A DNA stretch of 47,651 nucleotides from positions 1 through 47,651 of the forward strand of contig JAQURX010000003.1 of the NCBI GenBank assembly GCA_028715415.1, given 5' to 3'. Shown here piece by piece: positions 7,535 to 17,100 of the stretch. The notes below the pieces were generated by a model that made no database searches, was not told the DNA's origin, and worked only from the letters and a program-made list of their open reading frames with translations. The position numbers and the translations under genes were made by a program. The first letter of the stretch is position 1. Each line of letters begins with the position of its first letter. This stretch comes from Candidatus Omnitrophota bacterium. GTDB taxonomy: Bacteria > Omnitrophota > Gorgyraeia > Gygaellales > Profunditerraquicolaceae.

Positions 7535-8115
7535 ACTAATATAGAATTAAAAATGATCTTTGCTATGATTAAAAAAGCAAGTATCCAAGCCAAAGAAGAA
7601 AATTCTTTCTTAAGCCATTTGGGCTTAACTGAAAATATCCTATTCCCGCCCCTTTTAAACAATACTGAAAGGCTCGGGAAAAATTTTGGAGTATGTTTGC
7701 AGTAATTTTTAAAAGCCTCTCCAAATAAATTCTTTAGCTTTGCTTCTTCTTTTGTTATTTCAGGGATATATATTGAAAGATAAACTACAAGAAAAATAAC
7801 CGCTATCCACCATTTAAAAAGGAACAATATAACTCCCAGCCCGATTAAAAGCGTTCCAAAATACATCGGATTGCGCATTAGTTTATATACACCGGTAGTA
7901 ACCAGCGTTTTCCCGTCGGGATTCTCATCTGCCTTGTGCCCTCTTGCAATTATTCTTAAAAAATACCCTGAGATAACCAGTAACAATCCTATTCCCGAAA
8001 AAATCAGATTGGATAAACTGCTTTGGCCTTCTTGCAGAATTTGTTTATAGAAAAAAACCACTGCCATCACTGATAAAAATATCAAGAACCCTTGAATTTT
8101 AATACGTTTTTTCAT
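7531..8115 (-). CDS. ICMT/PEMT-type membrane methyltransferase
   Basis: The 194-residue integral membrane protein has about five hydrophobic segments and the isoprenylcysteine/phospholipid methyltransferase signature: LVTTGVYKLMRNPMYFG (about 90-106), then EITKEEAKLKNLFGEAFKNYC. Such proteins methylate carboxyl or amino groups of membrane-embedded substrates using SAM. The substrate cannot be told. Its 3' end overlaps the start of pyrK by 4 nt, placing it in the pyr operon without an obvious link to pyrimidines. Confidence 0.82.
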   Translation of the reverse strand: MKKRIKIQGFLIFLSVMAVVFFYKQILQEGQSSLSNLIFSGIGLLLVISGYFLRIIARGHKADENPDGKTLVTTGVYKLMRNPMYFGTLLIGLGVILFLFKWWIAVIFLVVYLSIYIPEITKEEAKLKNLFGEAFKNYCKHTPKFFPSLSVLFKRGGNRIFSVKPKWLKKEFSSLAWILAFLIIAKIIFNSILV

Positions 8116-8124
8116 GCTTAGTTC

Positions 8125-8925
8125 CTATTTTTGGCACTTTGCGCAGAAATAAGTTCCCCTTCCACCCAAAGCAATCCTTTTAATTGGCGTCTTGCAAACT
8201 AAACAAGGCTTATGTTCTCTTCCATAAACCTTGTGATACTTTGAATAATCCCCTTTTTCTCCGCTAAGCTGTATATAATTATCGACCGAAGAGCCTTTAT
8301 GTTTGATTGCTTCCTGTAAAGTATCATTAATTTCCTTAAATAACAGCTCTTTTTCTTTTTCAGTTAATCTCTGAGCTGGGCGAGCTGGGTTAATCTTCGC
8401 TCGAAACAATGCTTCCGCAGCATAAAGATTCCCTATGCCGGAGATAAATGTTTGATCCATTAATAACGGCTTAATCTTTGTTTTTTTAGCTCCAAGCATT
8501 TTTTTAAATTGCTCTAAGCTTATATCAAAAGGCTCCGGGCCTAATCCTTGGATAAATTTTAATTTGTGCCAATCATCAATAAGCCGCATTTCGGCAAATA
8601 ACCTCTGATCAAAAAAATCTAACAACTTGCCATCAGAGAATTTAAAAGTAACCCTGCTTTTTAAGCCTTCCCCCGGATAAACCAACTGCCCGGTCATTTT
8701 TAAATGGATAGATAAAGACTTACCATTTGATAATTCCAAAACCAAAAGCTTTCCTTTGCGCAAAATATTTTTTATTACTGCGTTTTTTAAACCGCTGACA
8801 AAATCTTTTTCTTTTGGCTCTTGGATGACTCTTGGGTTATTTACAATCACATCCGTAATTTTTTTACCCAAAATCGCCTGCTCTAATTCCCTTTTAATTG
8901 TTTCAACTTCCGGTAGTTCTGGCAT
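8125..8925 (-). CDS. mutM: Formamidopyrimidine-DNA glycosylase
   Basis: It removes oxidised purines such as 8-oxoguanine from DNA and nicks the abasic site. The start at 8925 gives the invariant MPELPEVE, where Pro2 after Met removal is the catalytic nucleophile and Glu3 follows; the frame is open 13 codons further upstream, but that start would bury Pro2. The 266 residues include the RKGKLL lysine, the helix-two-turn-helix (FISGIGNLYAAEALF) and a zinc finger with CLVC and CAKC and the GGRGTYFC arginine. It overlaps the 3' end region of the LOG-like gene. Confidence 0.95.
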   Translation of the reverse strand: MPELPEVETIKRELEQAILGKKITDVIVNNPRVIQEPKEKDFVSGLKNAVIKNILRKGKLLVLELSNGKSLSIHLKMTGQLVYPGEGLKSRVTFKFSDGKLLDFFDQRLFAEMRLIDDWHKLKFIQGLGPEPFDISLEQFKKMLGAKKTKIKPLLMDQTFISGIGNLYAAEALFRAKINPARPAQRLTEKEKELLFKEINDTLQEAIKHKGSSVDNYIQLSGEKGDYSKYHKVYGREHKPCLVCKTPIKRIALGGRGTYFCAKCQK

Positions 8926-8926
8926 A

Positions 8927-9376
8927 TTAGATTCTTCTCTTAACTTCCTTGACTGCTTCCTCAACTGTCTTGGCTTTAATGACGCCCGGGATGTCCCAAG
9001 ATTTTAAACTAACCACCGGTATGCCAAATTGCAGGCAATAAGCAATCTCTGACAATGTTCCGGCTTCACCGGGCAATGCCACAACCACGTCTCCCGCTTT
9101 TACTACTAAAACATTTCTTGCCAAACCTATACCCGTAGGGATAACAATGTCTATATGCTTATTTGCATCTTTTTTGTCGTAACCCGGTATAATACCTATG
9201 GTTAGACCACCTCCGGCCTTAAAACCGGCACTTACTGCAGTCATACAGCCTGTCAACCCTCCAGAAACGAGCACATCCGCCACTTTAGCGAGTTTTTTGC
9301 CTAAATTATGGGCTAATTGCTCCACTTCCTCAGTACAAGCCCTACCTCCTATGACACTCACGACCTTTTTTCTCAT
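8927..9376 (-). CDS. LOG/SLOG-family Rossmann protein (TIGR00725-like)
   Basis: The 149-residue single Rossmann domain has VSVIGGRACTEEV, VLVSGGLTGCMTAVSAG, IGIIPG and VVALPGEAGTLSEIAYC. The last motif corresponds to PGGxGTxxE of LOG cytokinin-activating enzymes and DprA-like SLOG proteins, with Gly changed to Glu. Members bind nucleotides or nucleotide derivatives; this short subfamily has no firm function. The gene lies just downstream of tRNA-Arg and upstream of mutM. Confidence 0.75.
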   Translation of the reverse strand: MRKKVVSVIGGRACTEEVEQLAHNLGKKLAKVADVLVSGGLTGCMTAVSAGFKAGGGLTIGIIPGYDKKDANKHIDIVIPTGIGLARNVLVVKAGDVVVALPGEAGTLSEIAYCLQFGIPVVSLKSWDIPGVIKAKTVEEAVKEVKRRI

Positions 9377-9386
9377 CTTTATTTAA

Positions 9387-9458
9387 TGCGCCTGGCGGGA
9401 ATTGAACCTGCACCACCAGCTCCGGAGGCTGGTGCCCTATCCGTTGGGCCACAGGCGC
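9387..9458 (-). tRNA. tRNA-Arg(CCG)
   Basis: Acceptor GCGCCTG pairs with CAGGCGC, with discriminator A. The anticodon loop CTCCGGA lies between CCAGC and GCTGG, giving CCG. The T-arm CAGGTTCAATTCCCG is present. The gene lies inside the pyr operon on the coding strand; its 5' 22 nt overlap the 3' end of the flavodoxin-like gene. Confidence 0.95.
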
Positions 9459-9931
9459 AAACCTTCTTTAATCTTTAATAAAACAATCTTTTGATCTTTA
9501 ACCTTAAACTGCTGAACAGAAAATTGCTGCAACTCTTTTACTCCCTTAGCAGCAAGAGATTCTCGCATATAATCCATACATCTTTGTTTGCCCGCACCTG
9601 ACCCATAGGTTGTAAAAATAACAACTTGTTTATTTTCTACACCTGTACATTTTGCCAAATAAGTATTTATTGCCGGCGCTGGCCCAAATGCCCAAACCGG
9701 AGAACCAAAACAAATCAAATCATACCCGGATAAATCATAGTTCGTTTCCTCTAATTTTGCTTTTGTATGGGAGAAGGCTCTCTTACATTGGCCAAGAAAA
9801 GATTTTGATTCATCCGGAGCTTTTAATTCTATTTGCTCAACACTTCCAAATTGTAACAAATACATAGCTAATGCCTCTGCTACTTTTCTTGTATTCCCGC
9901 TATATGAATAATACACAATTGCGCTTTTCAT
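9437..9931 (-). CDS. Flavodoxin-like FMN protein
   Basis: The 164-residue protein starts with the FMN phosphate loop YYSYSGNTRKVAEAL (about 7-21) and has FGSPVWAFGPAPA and FTTYGSGAGK, typical of the flavodoxin/NADPH-dependent FMN reductase group. It probably carries electrons or reduces quinones; its partner is unknown. The stop codon (9437-9439) lies inside the tRNA-Arg gene, so the last seven codons are also tRNA sequence. The start overlaps the stop of the endonuclease Q-like gene by one base (TAATG). Confidence 0.85.
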   Translation of the reverse strand: MKSAIVYYSYSGNTRKVAEALAMYLLQFGSVEQIELKAPDESKSFLGQCKRAFSHTKAKLEETNYDLSGYDLICFGSPVWAFGPAPAINTYLAKCTGVENKQVVIFTTYGSGAGKQRCMDYMRESLAAKGVKELQQFSVQQFKVKDQKIVLLKIKEGLRLWPNG

Positions 9932-11172
9932 TAAAATAGGCTTAACTGCTTTTCTCCCTGCTCTGGCTTATTGTTATTATCTTTGGCAATTGAAATAATA
10001 CCGTATTCCCCATCAAATCCGGCTTTAATATTAACCTTACCCTCGCGTACATTTATAACTGCTTCTGCAATTGCCTTTGGCAGCCCTTTTAATAGTTCTT
10101 CTTTTGAAGCCTTAAGAAGAATATTGAATTCTGTGCCAAATTTAGCAATTAACCCCATATATTCTCTTTCAACTGTCTGGGAAGCTTTCCCCATTCCCTT
10201 TACATCGGCAATGATTTCATCTAAAGGGATTAAATTTTTAAAAGGGATGCTGTTATCCGGCACAAATCCATCCGGCCTGTCTGCAAGCTGGTCTACGCGG
10301 TTCATGACACCTACGGTAACCGGTTTTCCGCATTTTGGGCACATGCCTTTATTTTTCTTGGTTTCTTCCGGGGATAATCTTGCATCGCAAAGCCTGTGGC
10401 CGTCAAAATGATATTTTCCTTCTTCCGGAAAAAATTCAATCGTATATAAAAATCTTTTTTTGTCTTTTGTCTTTAGTACTTCTCTTATAGTATTATAATT
10501 TAAATCGCAATTAAAAACATTCGCCTCTCTTCCTATCTTCTGCGGTGAATGCGAATCGCTGTTAGATATTAAACTAAATTTATCCAAAGCGCTCAAACGC
10601 CAATTCATTGCCGGATCGCTGGAAAGCCCGGTCTCAAGAGCAAATATCTTTGGAGTTGCTTTCTCAAAACAATCCTCAATTTTATCAAACCCTGACATTG
10701 AGCCAAAGAGAGAAAACCACGGTGTCCAAATATGCCCTGGGATAACCATGCAGTTTTCATCAATATCAAATACGATACGCGCAAGTTCCGCAGCATCAAG
10801 CCCTAAGATCGGCCGGCCGTCGCTAGAAAGGTTTCCGCAGCGGCTTAATGTTTCATTAATCTTATCGGTGGTTTTAAAAGAAGGGCTAAATATTAAATTG
10901 TGTATGCGGTAGGTCTTGCCTTTTTTAGAATAAATACTGCTGATTTCTGCGGTTAAAATAAAATTAATGCCGTTGTGCTTATACAAACCGTTGCCAGTAT
11001 CTTCTAAATTGTGTTTTAGTTCTTCAAGCCAAAGATGATGGGTAAAATCACCTGTCCCCATCAAAGTAATCCCTTTTAATTTAGCCCAATCAGCCAGATG
11101 CTTAATATCCATATCCCGGCTTGTTGCACGGGAATATTTTGAATGAATATGAAAATCAGCAATAAATTCCAT
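9931..11172 (-). CDS. PHP-domain endonuclease Q-like DNA repair protein
   Basis: The 413-residue protein matches the TIGR00375 family, now known as endonuclease Q. It has an N-terminal PHP phosphoesterase domain with metal ligands in DFHIHSKYS and GTGDFTH, then LILTAEISSIY, a middle zinc finger (CDARLS...MCPKCGKPVTVG) and the RVDQLADR segment. A C-terminal region resembles helix-hairpin-helix (FGTEFNILLKAS onwards). Characterised EndoQ nicks DNA 5' to uracil, hypoxanthine and abasic sites. It is known from Thermococcales and scattered bacteria. Its placement between pyrC and mutM is notable. An older annotation would be UvrD-like helicase, which the sequence does not support. Confidence 0.85.
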   Translation of the reverse strand: MEFIADFHIHSKYSRATSRDMDIKHLADWAKLKGITLMGTGDFTHHLWLEELKHNLEDTGNGLYKHNGINFILTAEISSIYSKKGKTYRIHNLIFSPSFKTTDKINETLSRCGNLSSDGRPILGLDAAELARIVFDIDENCMVIPGHIWTPWFSLFGSMSGFDKIEDCFEKATPKIFALETGLSSDPAMNWRLSALDKFSLISNSDSHSPQKIGREANVFNCDLNYNTIREVLKTKDKKRFLYTIEFFPEEGKYHFDGHRLCDARLSPEETKKNKGMCPKCGKPVTVGVMNRVDQLADRPDGFVPDNSIPFKNLIPLDEIIADVKGMGKASQTVEREYMGLIAKFGTEFNILLKASKEELLKGLPKAIAEAVINVREGKVNIKAGFDGEYGIISIAKDNNNKPEQGEKQLSLF

Positions 11173-11180
11173 TTTTTGGT

Positions 11181-12464
11181 TTAATCTAAATTTTGATATA
11201 CTATTTTTCCATTAAGAATAGTATATTTTACCACACCTTTGAGTTTTCTGTCTAAAAAAGGCGAGTTTTTTGATTTTGAAACGATTGTTTGTTTGGTAAG
11301 GATTACTTCTTGCTTAGGATCAACTATAATAATATCAGCATCACTGCCTGCACTTAATGCCCCTTTATTGATACCGAGTATTTTTGAAGGATTTAAGGAT
11401 ATTTTTTTAACCAAAGAACCCCAATCCAGGATATTTTTATCAATTAATTCCGTAATGCTCACCGCCAATCCCGATTCTAACCCGATTTTACCAAACTCTG
11501 CGCGGTCAAATTCAATATCTTTTTCATTCTCGGTATGCGGCGCATGATCAGATGCGATTGCATCAATAATGTCGTTTTTTAATCCCTCTTTGATTACCAA
11601 TACGTCCTCTTTTGTCCTTAAAGGAGGATTCATTTTCATATTGGTATCGTATCCTACCACATCATCCTCTGACAAAGCGAAATAATGAGGAGCTGTCTCA
11701 CAAGTAATCTTAATTCCTTTTTTCTTGGCCTTGCTAATTATCTCAACAGACTCTTTACAGCTTACATGCGCGATATGTATCGCTGCTCCTGCTTTTTCTG
11801 CCAAATCAATGTCGCGCTGAATACGCAAATACTCTGATTCTTTGGATATTCCCCGCAAGCCCAGCTTAGTAGAAATAAATCCTAAATTTATTACCCCATT
11901 ATTAGAGAGCGATTTATCTTCACAATGATCAATAACAAGGATTTTTTCTTTGGCTGATTTTTTAAGTGCTTCTAAGAACACTTTCTCGTCATCAACATTA
12001 GAGCCGTCGTCGGTAACAACAATTATGCCTGCCTTTTTTAGCTCAGCTATATTAGTAATTTCTTTCCCAAGGCGTCCAAGAGTAATTGCCCCGCTTATAA
12101 AAACATTGCACTTTGCATCTTTTTTTATTATCCTCTGCAGCAATTTCACATTTTCTACCGAATCAATTGCGGGAGTTGTGTTCGGCATTGCCAAGAGAGA
12201 AGTTACTCCTCCTTTAAGGGCGGCTTTAGTCCCAGTCAAAACTGTTTCTTTGTCTTCTCTGCCCGGCTCTCTTAAATGCACATGTATATCAACGCCTCCG
12301 GGCATAACAATCATACCTTTAGCATCAATAATATTATCAACCTTACTTTTAATATCTTTTCCGACCTGTGAAATCTTAGAATCATCAATTAAAATGTCAC
12401 AAATAGCGTCAATATTATTGGCCGGGTCAATCACCCTGCCGTTTTTTATAAGTATTTTAGACAT
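11181..12464 (-). CDS. pyrC: Dihydroorotase (type I)
   Basis: It closes carbamoyl aspartate to dihydroorotate. The start at 12464 gives MSKILIKNGRVID, the usual N-terminus, and overlaps the pyrB stop by 8 nt; the frame is open 7 codons upstream, but that would cut deeper into pyrB. The 427 residues show the metal site VDIHVHLREPG (His61, His63), KMNPPLR and DAIASDHAPHT. This is the long amidohydrolase class found next to pyrB in Gram-positive-type operons. Confidence 0.96.
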   Translation of the reverse strand: MSKILIKNGRVIDPANNIDAICDILIDDSKISQVGKDIKSKVDNIIDAKGMIVMPGGVDIHVHLREPGREDKETVLTGTKAALKGGVTSLLAMPNTTPAIDSVENVKLLQRIIKKDAKCNVFISGAITLGRLGKEITNIAELKKAGIIVVTDDGSNVDDEKVFLEALKKSAKEKILVIDHCEDKSLSNNGVINLGFISTKLGLRGISKESEYLRIQRDIDLAEKAGAAIHIAHVSCKESVEIISKAKKKGIKITCETAPHYFALSEDDVVGYDTNMKMNPPLRTKEDVLVIKEGLKNDIIDAIASDHAPHTENEKDIEFDRAEFGKIGLESGLAVSITELIDKNILDWGSLVKKISLNPSKILGINKGALSAGSDADIIIVDPKQEVILTKQTIVSKSKNSPFLDRKLKGVVKYTILNGKIVYQNLD

Positions 12465-13395
12465 CTTTAATATGCTCGTTTGCATGGGCGACTAAAAATA
12501 ATACTGCCATTCTTACGGCAATCCCATTTGTTACCTGTTCTAATATAACTGAATTCATTCCATCGGCTACTTCGCTTGACATCTCAACTCCACGATTTAT
12601 CGGCCCGGGATGCATTACAATAATATTCTTTTTTGCTTTTTGCAGCCTTTCGGAAGTTATCCCGAAATTCTTAAAATATTCCAGCTGTTTTGGAAAAGCA
12701 TTTTGTTCATCGCGCTCAAACTGCATTCTTAAAACATTTACCGCATCAGCTTTGGCAAGCGCTTCGTCTATATCGTGCGTTACTGTGACTCCCATTCTTT
12801 CTATCTGCGGAGGAATGAGTATTTTGGGCGCACAAACAGTTACATTTGCCCCCAGCTTAGTTAACCCCCAAATATTAGAACGGGCAACGCGCGAATGAGC
12901 TATGTCGCCTATTATGCTCACATTTAATCCTTGAATTTTTCCCAGCTTTTCTCTTAAAGTGAAAATATCTAACAGTGCCTGCGTTGGATGCTCATGCCAG
13001 CCGTCGCCGGCATTAACTACGCTTGCATGCACATTTTTTGCAAGCATTACTGCAGCACCCGAATAATTATGGCGCATTACAATAATATCAATCTTTAATG
13101 CCTCAATATTTTTCCCTGTATCAATAAGGGTTTCGCCCTTCTTCACGCTTGAAGTTTCAGTTGCAATATTAATTACGTCAGCTGATAATCGTTTTGCAGC
13201 TACCTCAAAAGAAACCCTTGTCCGGGTAGATGGCTCATAAAATAAATTTACAACAGTCTTACCGCGCAGAGCTGGTACTTTTTTGATTTCTCTCGTTGAA
13301 ACTTCTTTAAATGAATCGGCAGTATCCAAGATTTGTTCAATCTCTTCCTTGCTTAATTCTTCAATCCCCAGAAGGTCTTTTCTCTCCCAACTCAT
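12457..13395 (-). CDS. pyrB: Aspartate carbamoyltransferase catalytic subunit
   Basis: It condenses carbamoyl phosphate with aspartate, the committed step of pyrimidine synthesis. The 312 residues have the carbamoyl phosphate loop YEPSTRTRVSFE (STRTR at 56-60), HPTQALLD and VMHPGPINRGVE. No regulatory pyrI is nearby, so control probably comes through the PyrR attenuator. It begins 4 nt after the pyrR stop. Confidence 0.97.
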   Translation of the reverse strand: MSWERKDLLGIEELSKEEIEQILDTADSFKEVSTREIKKVPALRGKTVVNLFYEPSTRTRVSFEVAAKRLSADVINIATETSSVKKGETLIDTGKNIEALKIDIIVMRHNYSGAAVMLAKNVHASVVNAGDGWHEHPTQALLDIFTLREKLGKIQGLNVSIIGDIAHSRVARSNIWGLTKLGANVTVCAPKILIPPQIERMGVTVTHDIDEALAKADAVNVLRMQFERDEQNAFPKQLEYFKNFGITSERLQKAKKNIIVMHPGPINRGVEMSSEVADGMNSVILEQVTNGIAVRMAVLFLVAHANEHIKDV

Positions 13396-13399
13396 AAGC

Positions 13400-13939
13400 T
13401 TATTCCTTTTCTACAATAACCACTTCATCAGCACCGTCGACTTCTTCCAAATGCACTTCAACTCTTTCATCTTGTGCAGTGGGGATATTTTTCCCGACGT
13501 AATCCGCACGGATAGGAAGCTCTCTGTGTCCGCGATCAACAAGCACTGCCAATTGGATAACCTTTGGCCTTCCAAAATCAATTAAAGCATCCAAAGCAGC
13601 CCTAATCGTCCTTCCGCTATATAACACATCATCAACCAAAATCAGGTTTTTATTGGTAATATCAAAATCTATCTCTGTTTTATGTACTACGGGTTGAGTT
13701 GAAATCAACGTTAAATCATCTCTGTATAAAGTTATATCCAGAATACCTACTGGGATTGTTTCATTATCAATTTCTTTGATATACATACTAAGCCGCTTAG
13801 CAAGTAAATCTCCCCGATTCCTTATCCCAACAAGGCATAAATCCTGCGTTCCTTTATTTTTCTCTAAAATTTCGTGGGCAATCCTGCGCAAGGACCGATT
13901 TAAAGCTTCCTTATCAAGTATCTTTGCTTTTGTTTTCAT
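13400..13939 (-). CDS. pyrR: Pyr operon attenuation regulator / uracil phosphoribosyltransferase
   Basis: The 179-residue PRTase-fold protein has the PRPP motif [13 protein letters not shown] (99-111) and the [15 protein letters not shown] segment typical of PyrR. In Bacillus, PyrR with UMP binds leader RNA and favours termination; it also has weak UPRTase activity. It is the first gene of the operon, and the leader just upstream carries both a PyrR-binding-loop-like sequence and an intrinsic terminator, so self-controlled attenuation is well supported. Confidence 0.95.
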   Translation of the reverse strand: MKTKAKILDKEALNRSLRRIAHEILEKNKGTQDLCLVGIRNRGDLLAKRLSMYIKEIDNETIPVGILDITLYRDDLTLISTQPVVHKTEIDFDITNKNLILVDDVLYSGRTIRAALDALIDFGRPKVIQLAVLVDRGHRELPIRADYVGKNIPTAQDERVEVHLEEVDGADEVVIVEKE

Positions 13940-13960
13940 ATAATCCCTATCCTTGTAGTC

Positions 13961-13996
13961 AAAAAAAATCCCAACCGGTTACTTTCTACGGTTGGG
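13961..13996 (-). terminator. Attenuator terminator of the pyr operon
   Basis: On the minus strand, CCCAACCG pairs with CGGTTGGG (8 bp, 11-nt loop) and is followed by eight U residues, ending about 20 nt before the pyrR start codon. It is a textbook intrinsic terminator in a 5' leader. Confidence 0.88.
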
Positions 13997-14032
13997 TTAC
14001 AATTTTGAACACTATGTATTTCATTTTATTTA

Positions 14033-14064
14033 CCTTGCCAGCTTCTCTGAGCTAGGCTTAAAGG
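14033..14064 (-). promoter_or_regulatory. PyrR binding loop in the pyr leader RNA
   Basis: The minus-strand leader forms an interrupted stem, with CCTTTAAGCC and AGC pairing against GCT, GGC and AAGG around the loop TCAGAGA. The CAGAGAAGCT core closely matches the Bacillus PyrR recognition CAGAGAGGCU. The order promoter, binding loop, terminator, pyrR is the expected one. Confidence 0.75.
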
Positions 14065-14082
14065 CCCTTTATTATTTCTTTA

Positions 14083-14111
14083 AATATAACATCTAAACCC
14101 TGCACTGTCAA
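14083..14111 (-). promoter_or_regulatory. Promoter of the pyr operon
   Basis: On the minus strand TTGACA (14106-14111) and TATATT (14083-14088) are separated by 17 nt, with an extended -10 TG. The predicted start near 14076 gives a leader of about 137 nt before pyrR. Confidence 0.8.
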
Positions 14112-14185
14112 GGTCAAATAATATTGAAGGGGGGCGCCTTAGGACGGCCTTTGGGCTGATAAACCTAAGGCTGGGGCACCCCTCC
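14110..14185. repeat. GC-rich inverted repeat downstream of the giant gene
   Basis: GCGCC/CCTTAGG and CCTAAGG/GGGGCACCCC segments can fold into an imperfect GC-rich hairpin just after the giant ORF stop on the minus strand. The usual U-tract is absent. It also contains one copy (14154-14168) of a 15-bp sequence that recurs inverted upstream of the gene. Confidence 0.5.
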
Positions 14186-14193
14186 TCCAAAAT

Positions 14194-17100
14194 CTATGGT
14201 TCAACAGTTATCAATCCTTCGGATGTAATATTTATCTTATTCAAAGCTAGAATTAAATCTTTACCGGTTTTATCAGATTCCAACACAACTAACAATTCTT
14301 TTAAATCAGAATTGGTTGTTACCACCCTCTCCTCCTCAATACGCAAAATATCCGCGATACAGCCAATAACCCTGTCTATATCGAGATTAGCATCTTCTTT
14401 TAAACAACACTGTTCTAAATATTCTTTGATTCTCCGGGTGGAAGGAACGATCCCGGAGTTTAGCATATTTTGTATAGCTATCCATTCCGCATCTAAGCTA
14501 TTATTTAACCTTAATGCTTGTGGGCGGTGGGCTGTAGGCTGTGGGCCAACCATTGGTTGAACTACAAAAGGCGTTGCCCGGAAATCAATACCGCCTACTT
14601 TTGCAGCGCTATTTTGAAGTTCTTTTGTTTCTTTTGGCGCTGGAGGTAAACTATTTTTATCCTTTCTTGAAACTACAACCTTTGTCCCTTTAACACCATC
14701 AATCTGTTGTCGCGAATAATCCCAGTCTTTCATAATCTCTTCAACTCCAACACTCTCGCCACCCAAGCCATCATCTTTCGCTTTTTTAGCCTCAAGAGCA
14801 CTTATCTTTCTTTTAGAATTGTTATCATAAACCTCAAGCCTTAAAATACCCCTATTGTTTTTACTTACTTCGATAGACAGATATATCAGCAAAGAAAAAT
14901 CAAGCCTATTGCCATGATAAAGAGCGTTCTTGATAACCTCTTTAATCATAAATTCCGCATCTTCTTTTTCTTTATTACTCCGCATAATATTAAACCTTTG
15001 ACTCAACATTACCCCTATTGTCTTTATAATCTCGTTTACATGGCGATAGTCATTCTTTACATCTAAAGGAAGACGGTCAAAGTTTAAAGCAACCATTTTG
15101 CCTTGTTCAAGCGCACGCACTATATCAACAAAATAATTCCTACTTGAAAGGTCTACCGTCACAATTTCATATTTATCCTTAAGATATCCTTCCAAAGTAT
15201 TCGTCTTATTACCGGAGCGGTAACCTAAAGCTTCTTTTAATTTTAAGCCATTTAATCCTAACTCTAACTGTTGCAATAAATTTTCTCCGTCCTGGCTAAG
15301 TCCATTTTTAGAATTTAACTGCCTTAAGAGCGGCAAAACAAAATTATCAACCTGCTCTACTATATCTGCAATAGGAAATCCTGAAGCATCATTCTCTTCA
15401 AAATCATTAGTCCTCAGCAGATTGACTGCCTCATCAACTTTAATTTTTGCCAACGAGACATTACCAGCATCAAAAGCTTTTTTAGCTTCCAAAAGAAAAT
15501 CGTGCACTCTATTACCAGTATGGCCGAAATAAATAGTAGGCTCTTTAAAAACAGCTCCTGAATTATTATAGATATCCATCACCACTCTTTTTAGCTCTTC
15601 TCTGGACTGGGCCAAAACAAAGTCGTATTGTGCTTTTGCTGCCCTGTCAACAACAGGAGAAGGCATATGGCTTATAAACTGCTCAAGTTTAATTTTATCT
15701 TTAACTAAGGAAAACAAAATTTCGTTATCTTTAAGAATCCTAATAAACAAATCCTGCAGGCTTCCTGCTCTACGATTTAAATCTATTTCAACAACTTCTA
15801 ATGCATCCAAATTGCTTAATAATAACGACCCAACGAAAATATTTAAGATAGAATCTCCCAAGAGCCGAATTTTATGTTTATCCGCATCTAATGAAACTAC
15901 ATAATCAAAATCATGTATTACTAAATCGCCGGTTTCAGTAAGCCCATAGTTCTCAAACTTTGCATCACCGTCAAAAAAACCCTGTTTCCAGATTTCCTTC
16001 TGCAAAATTACAAACCTTTTCAGTAGTTTTTCAACTAAAGACAGGTCTTTATTGCGCAGGGCGGTTTCCAGTGCTTTATCTAAAGGCGTAACTGTTTCCT
16101 GCCAAAGAGCCGGACTATCCAAAACAACATCTTCGCCAAAAAGATTAACCTTGTTTCCCTTATTCAACAATCTGCTTCTTGCTGCTAATTGCTTTCCTTT
16201 TTTGTTAAGCTCTTCGCTTATGTAAACCTGCTGCTCTCTTGTTGTCACATTGTTTCTCTGAGCTCTCTCTTTTTGCAGGCTTGTCTGCATTTTAATAACA
16301 CTCTTTTTGTCGCTTGCTTTATATACGGTTGAAAATGTACCTTCAACCCTATCGCCATAAACAACCCTTCCATCCATTGACAAATCTTCTTTTTCACCTA
16401 AATGTGCTTCTCGCCGCTTGGCCTCATTTACCCTTATCCCTTCCATGTCTATTGCAACATCATCCGCATACTCATCAGGACGGTTTCTTTGCATCCAATC
16501 AGCCATAGCTTCATGCATCAAAATATCTAATTTTTCCCCCTCGCTTAAACTCTCCCAATATTCTTCCTCCACCAAAACTAAATTACCTTGCCTTAAAACT
16601 CTTCTACCGGGCATATCTAACCTTGTTAAGAGACGTATTTCCGGAAGATAAAAATCCCCTCCTAAAATAGAATCCCTAAAAACTTGCTTGTGTTCGGAAG
16701 AAATACTTACAGGTATGGCCTTCTGCCATAAAATATCAAAAGTATCTTTGTTAACCTCTGGAAACCTTCCATCAAAAGAGACATCTACCCCGGAACCCCT
16801 CCTTTTAAGCTCTTCTTTGATAAGTTCACGGGATATTTTATTGGTTAAAGCCGCATATCTTGCTCTTAAAGAAACAGCGTCAAGAGTAACTCCTTTAAGA
16901 GCCTCTTTGTAAAGCTCGAACACTGCGCGCGCTGCCCCCAACCCATAAATTTGACCAACGAAATCAGAATTAGTTGAAAATTCAATTCCAGCTACAATTA
17001 TTTCCTCTGCAAAATCTCCCTCTTTAAGTAAATCCAAGAATTCATTGGCTATCTTTAGACGGCTGGCAATACTTTTCTTAGAAAACATTGCTGCTTCCAT

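Noticed and set aside
9931-11172. UvrD-like DNA helicase
   Set aside because: No helicase motifs are present; the PHP metal ligands and zinc finger fit the endonuclease Q family.
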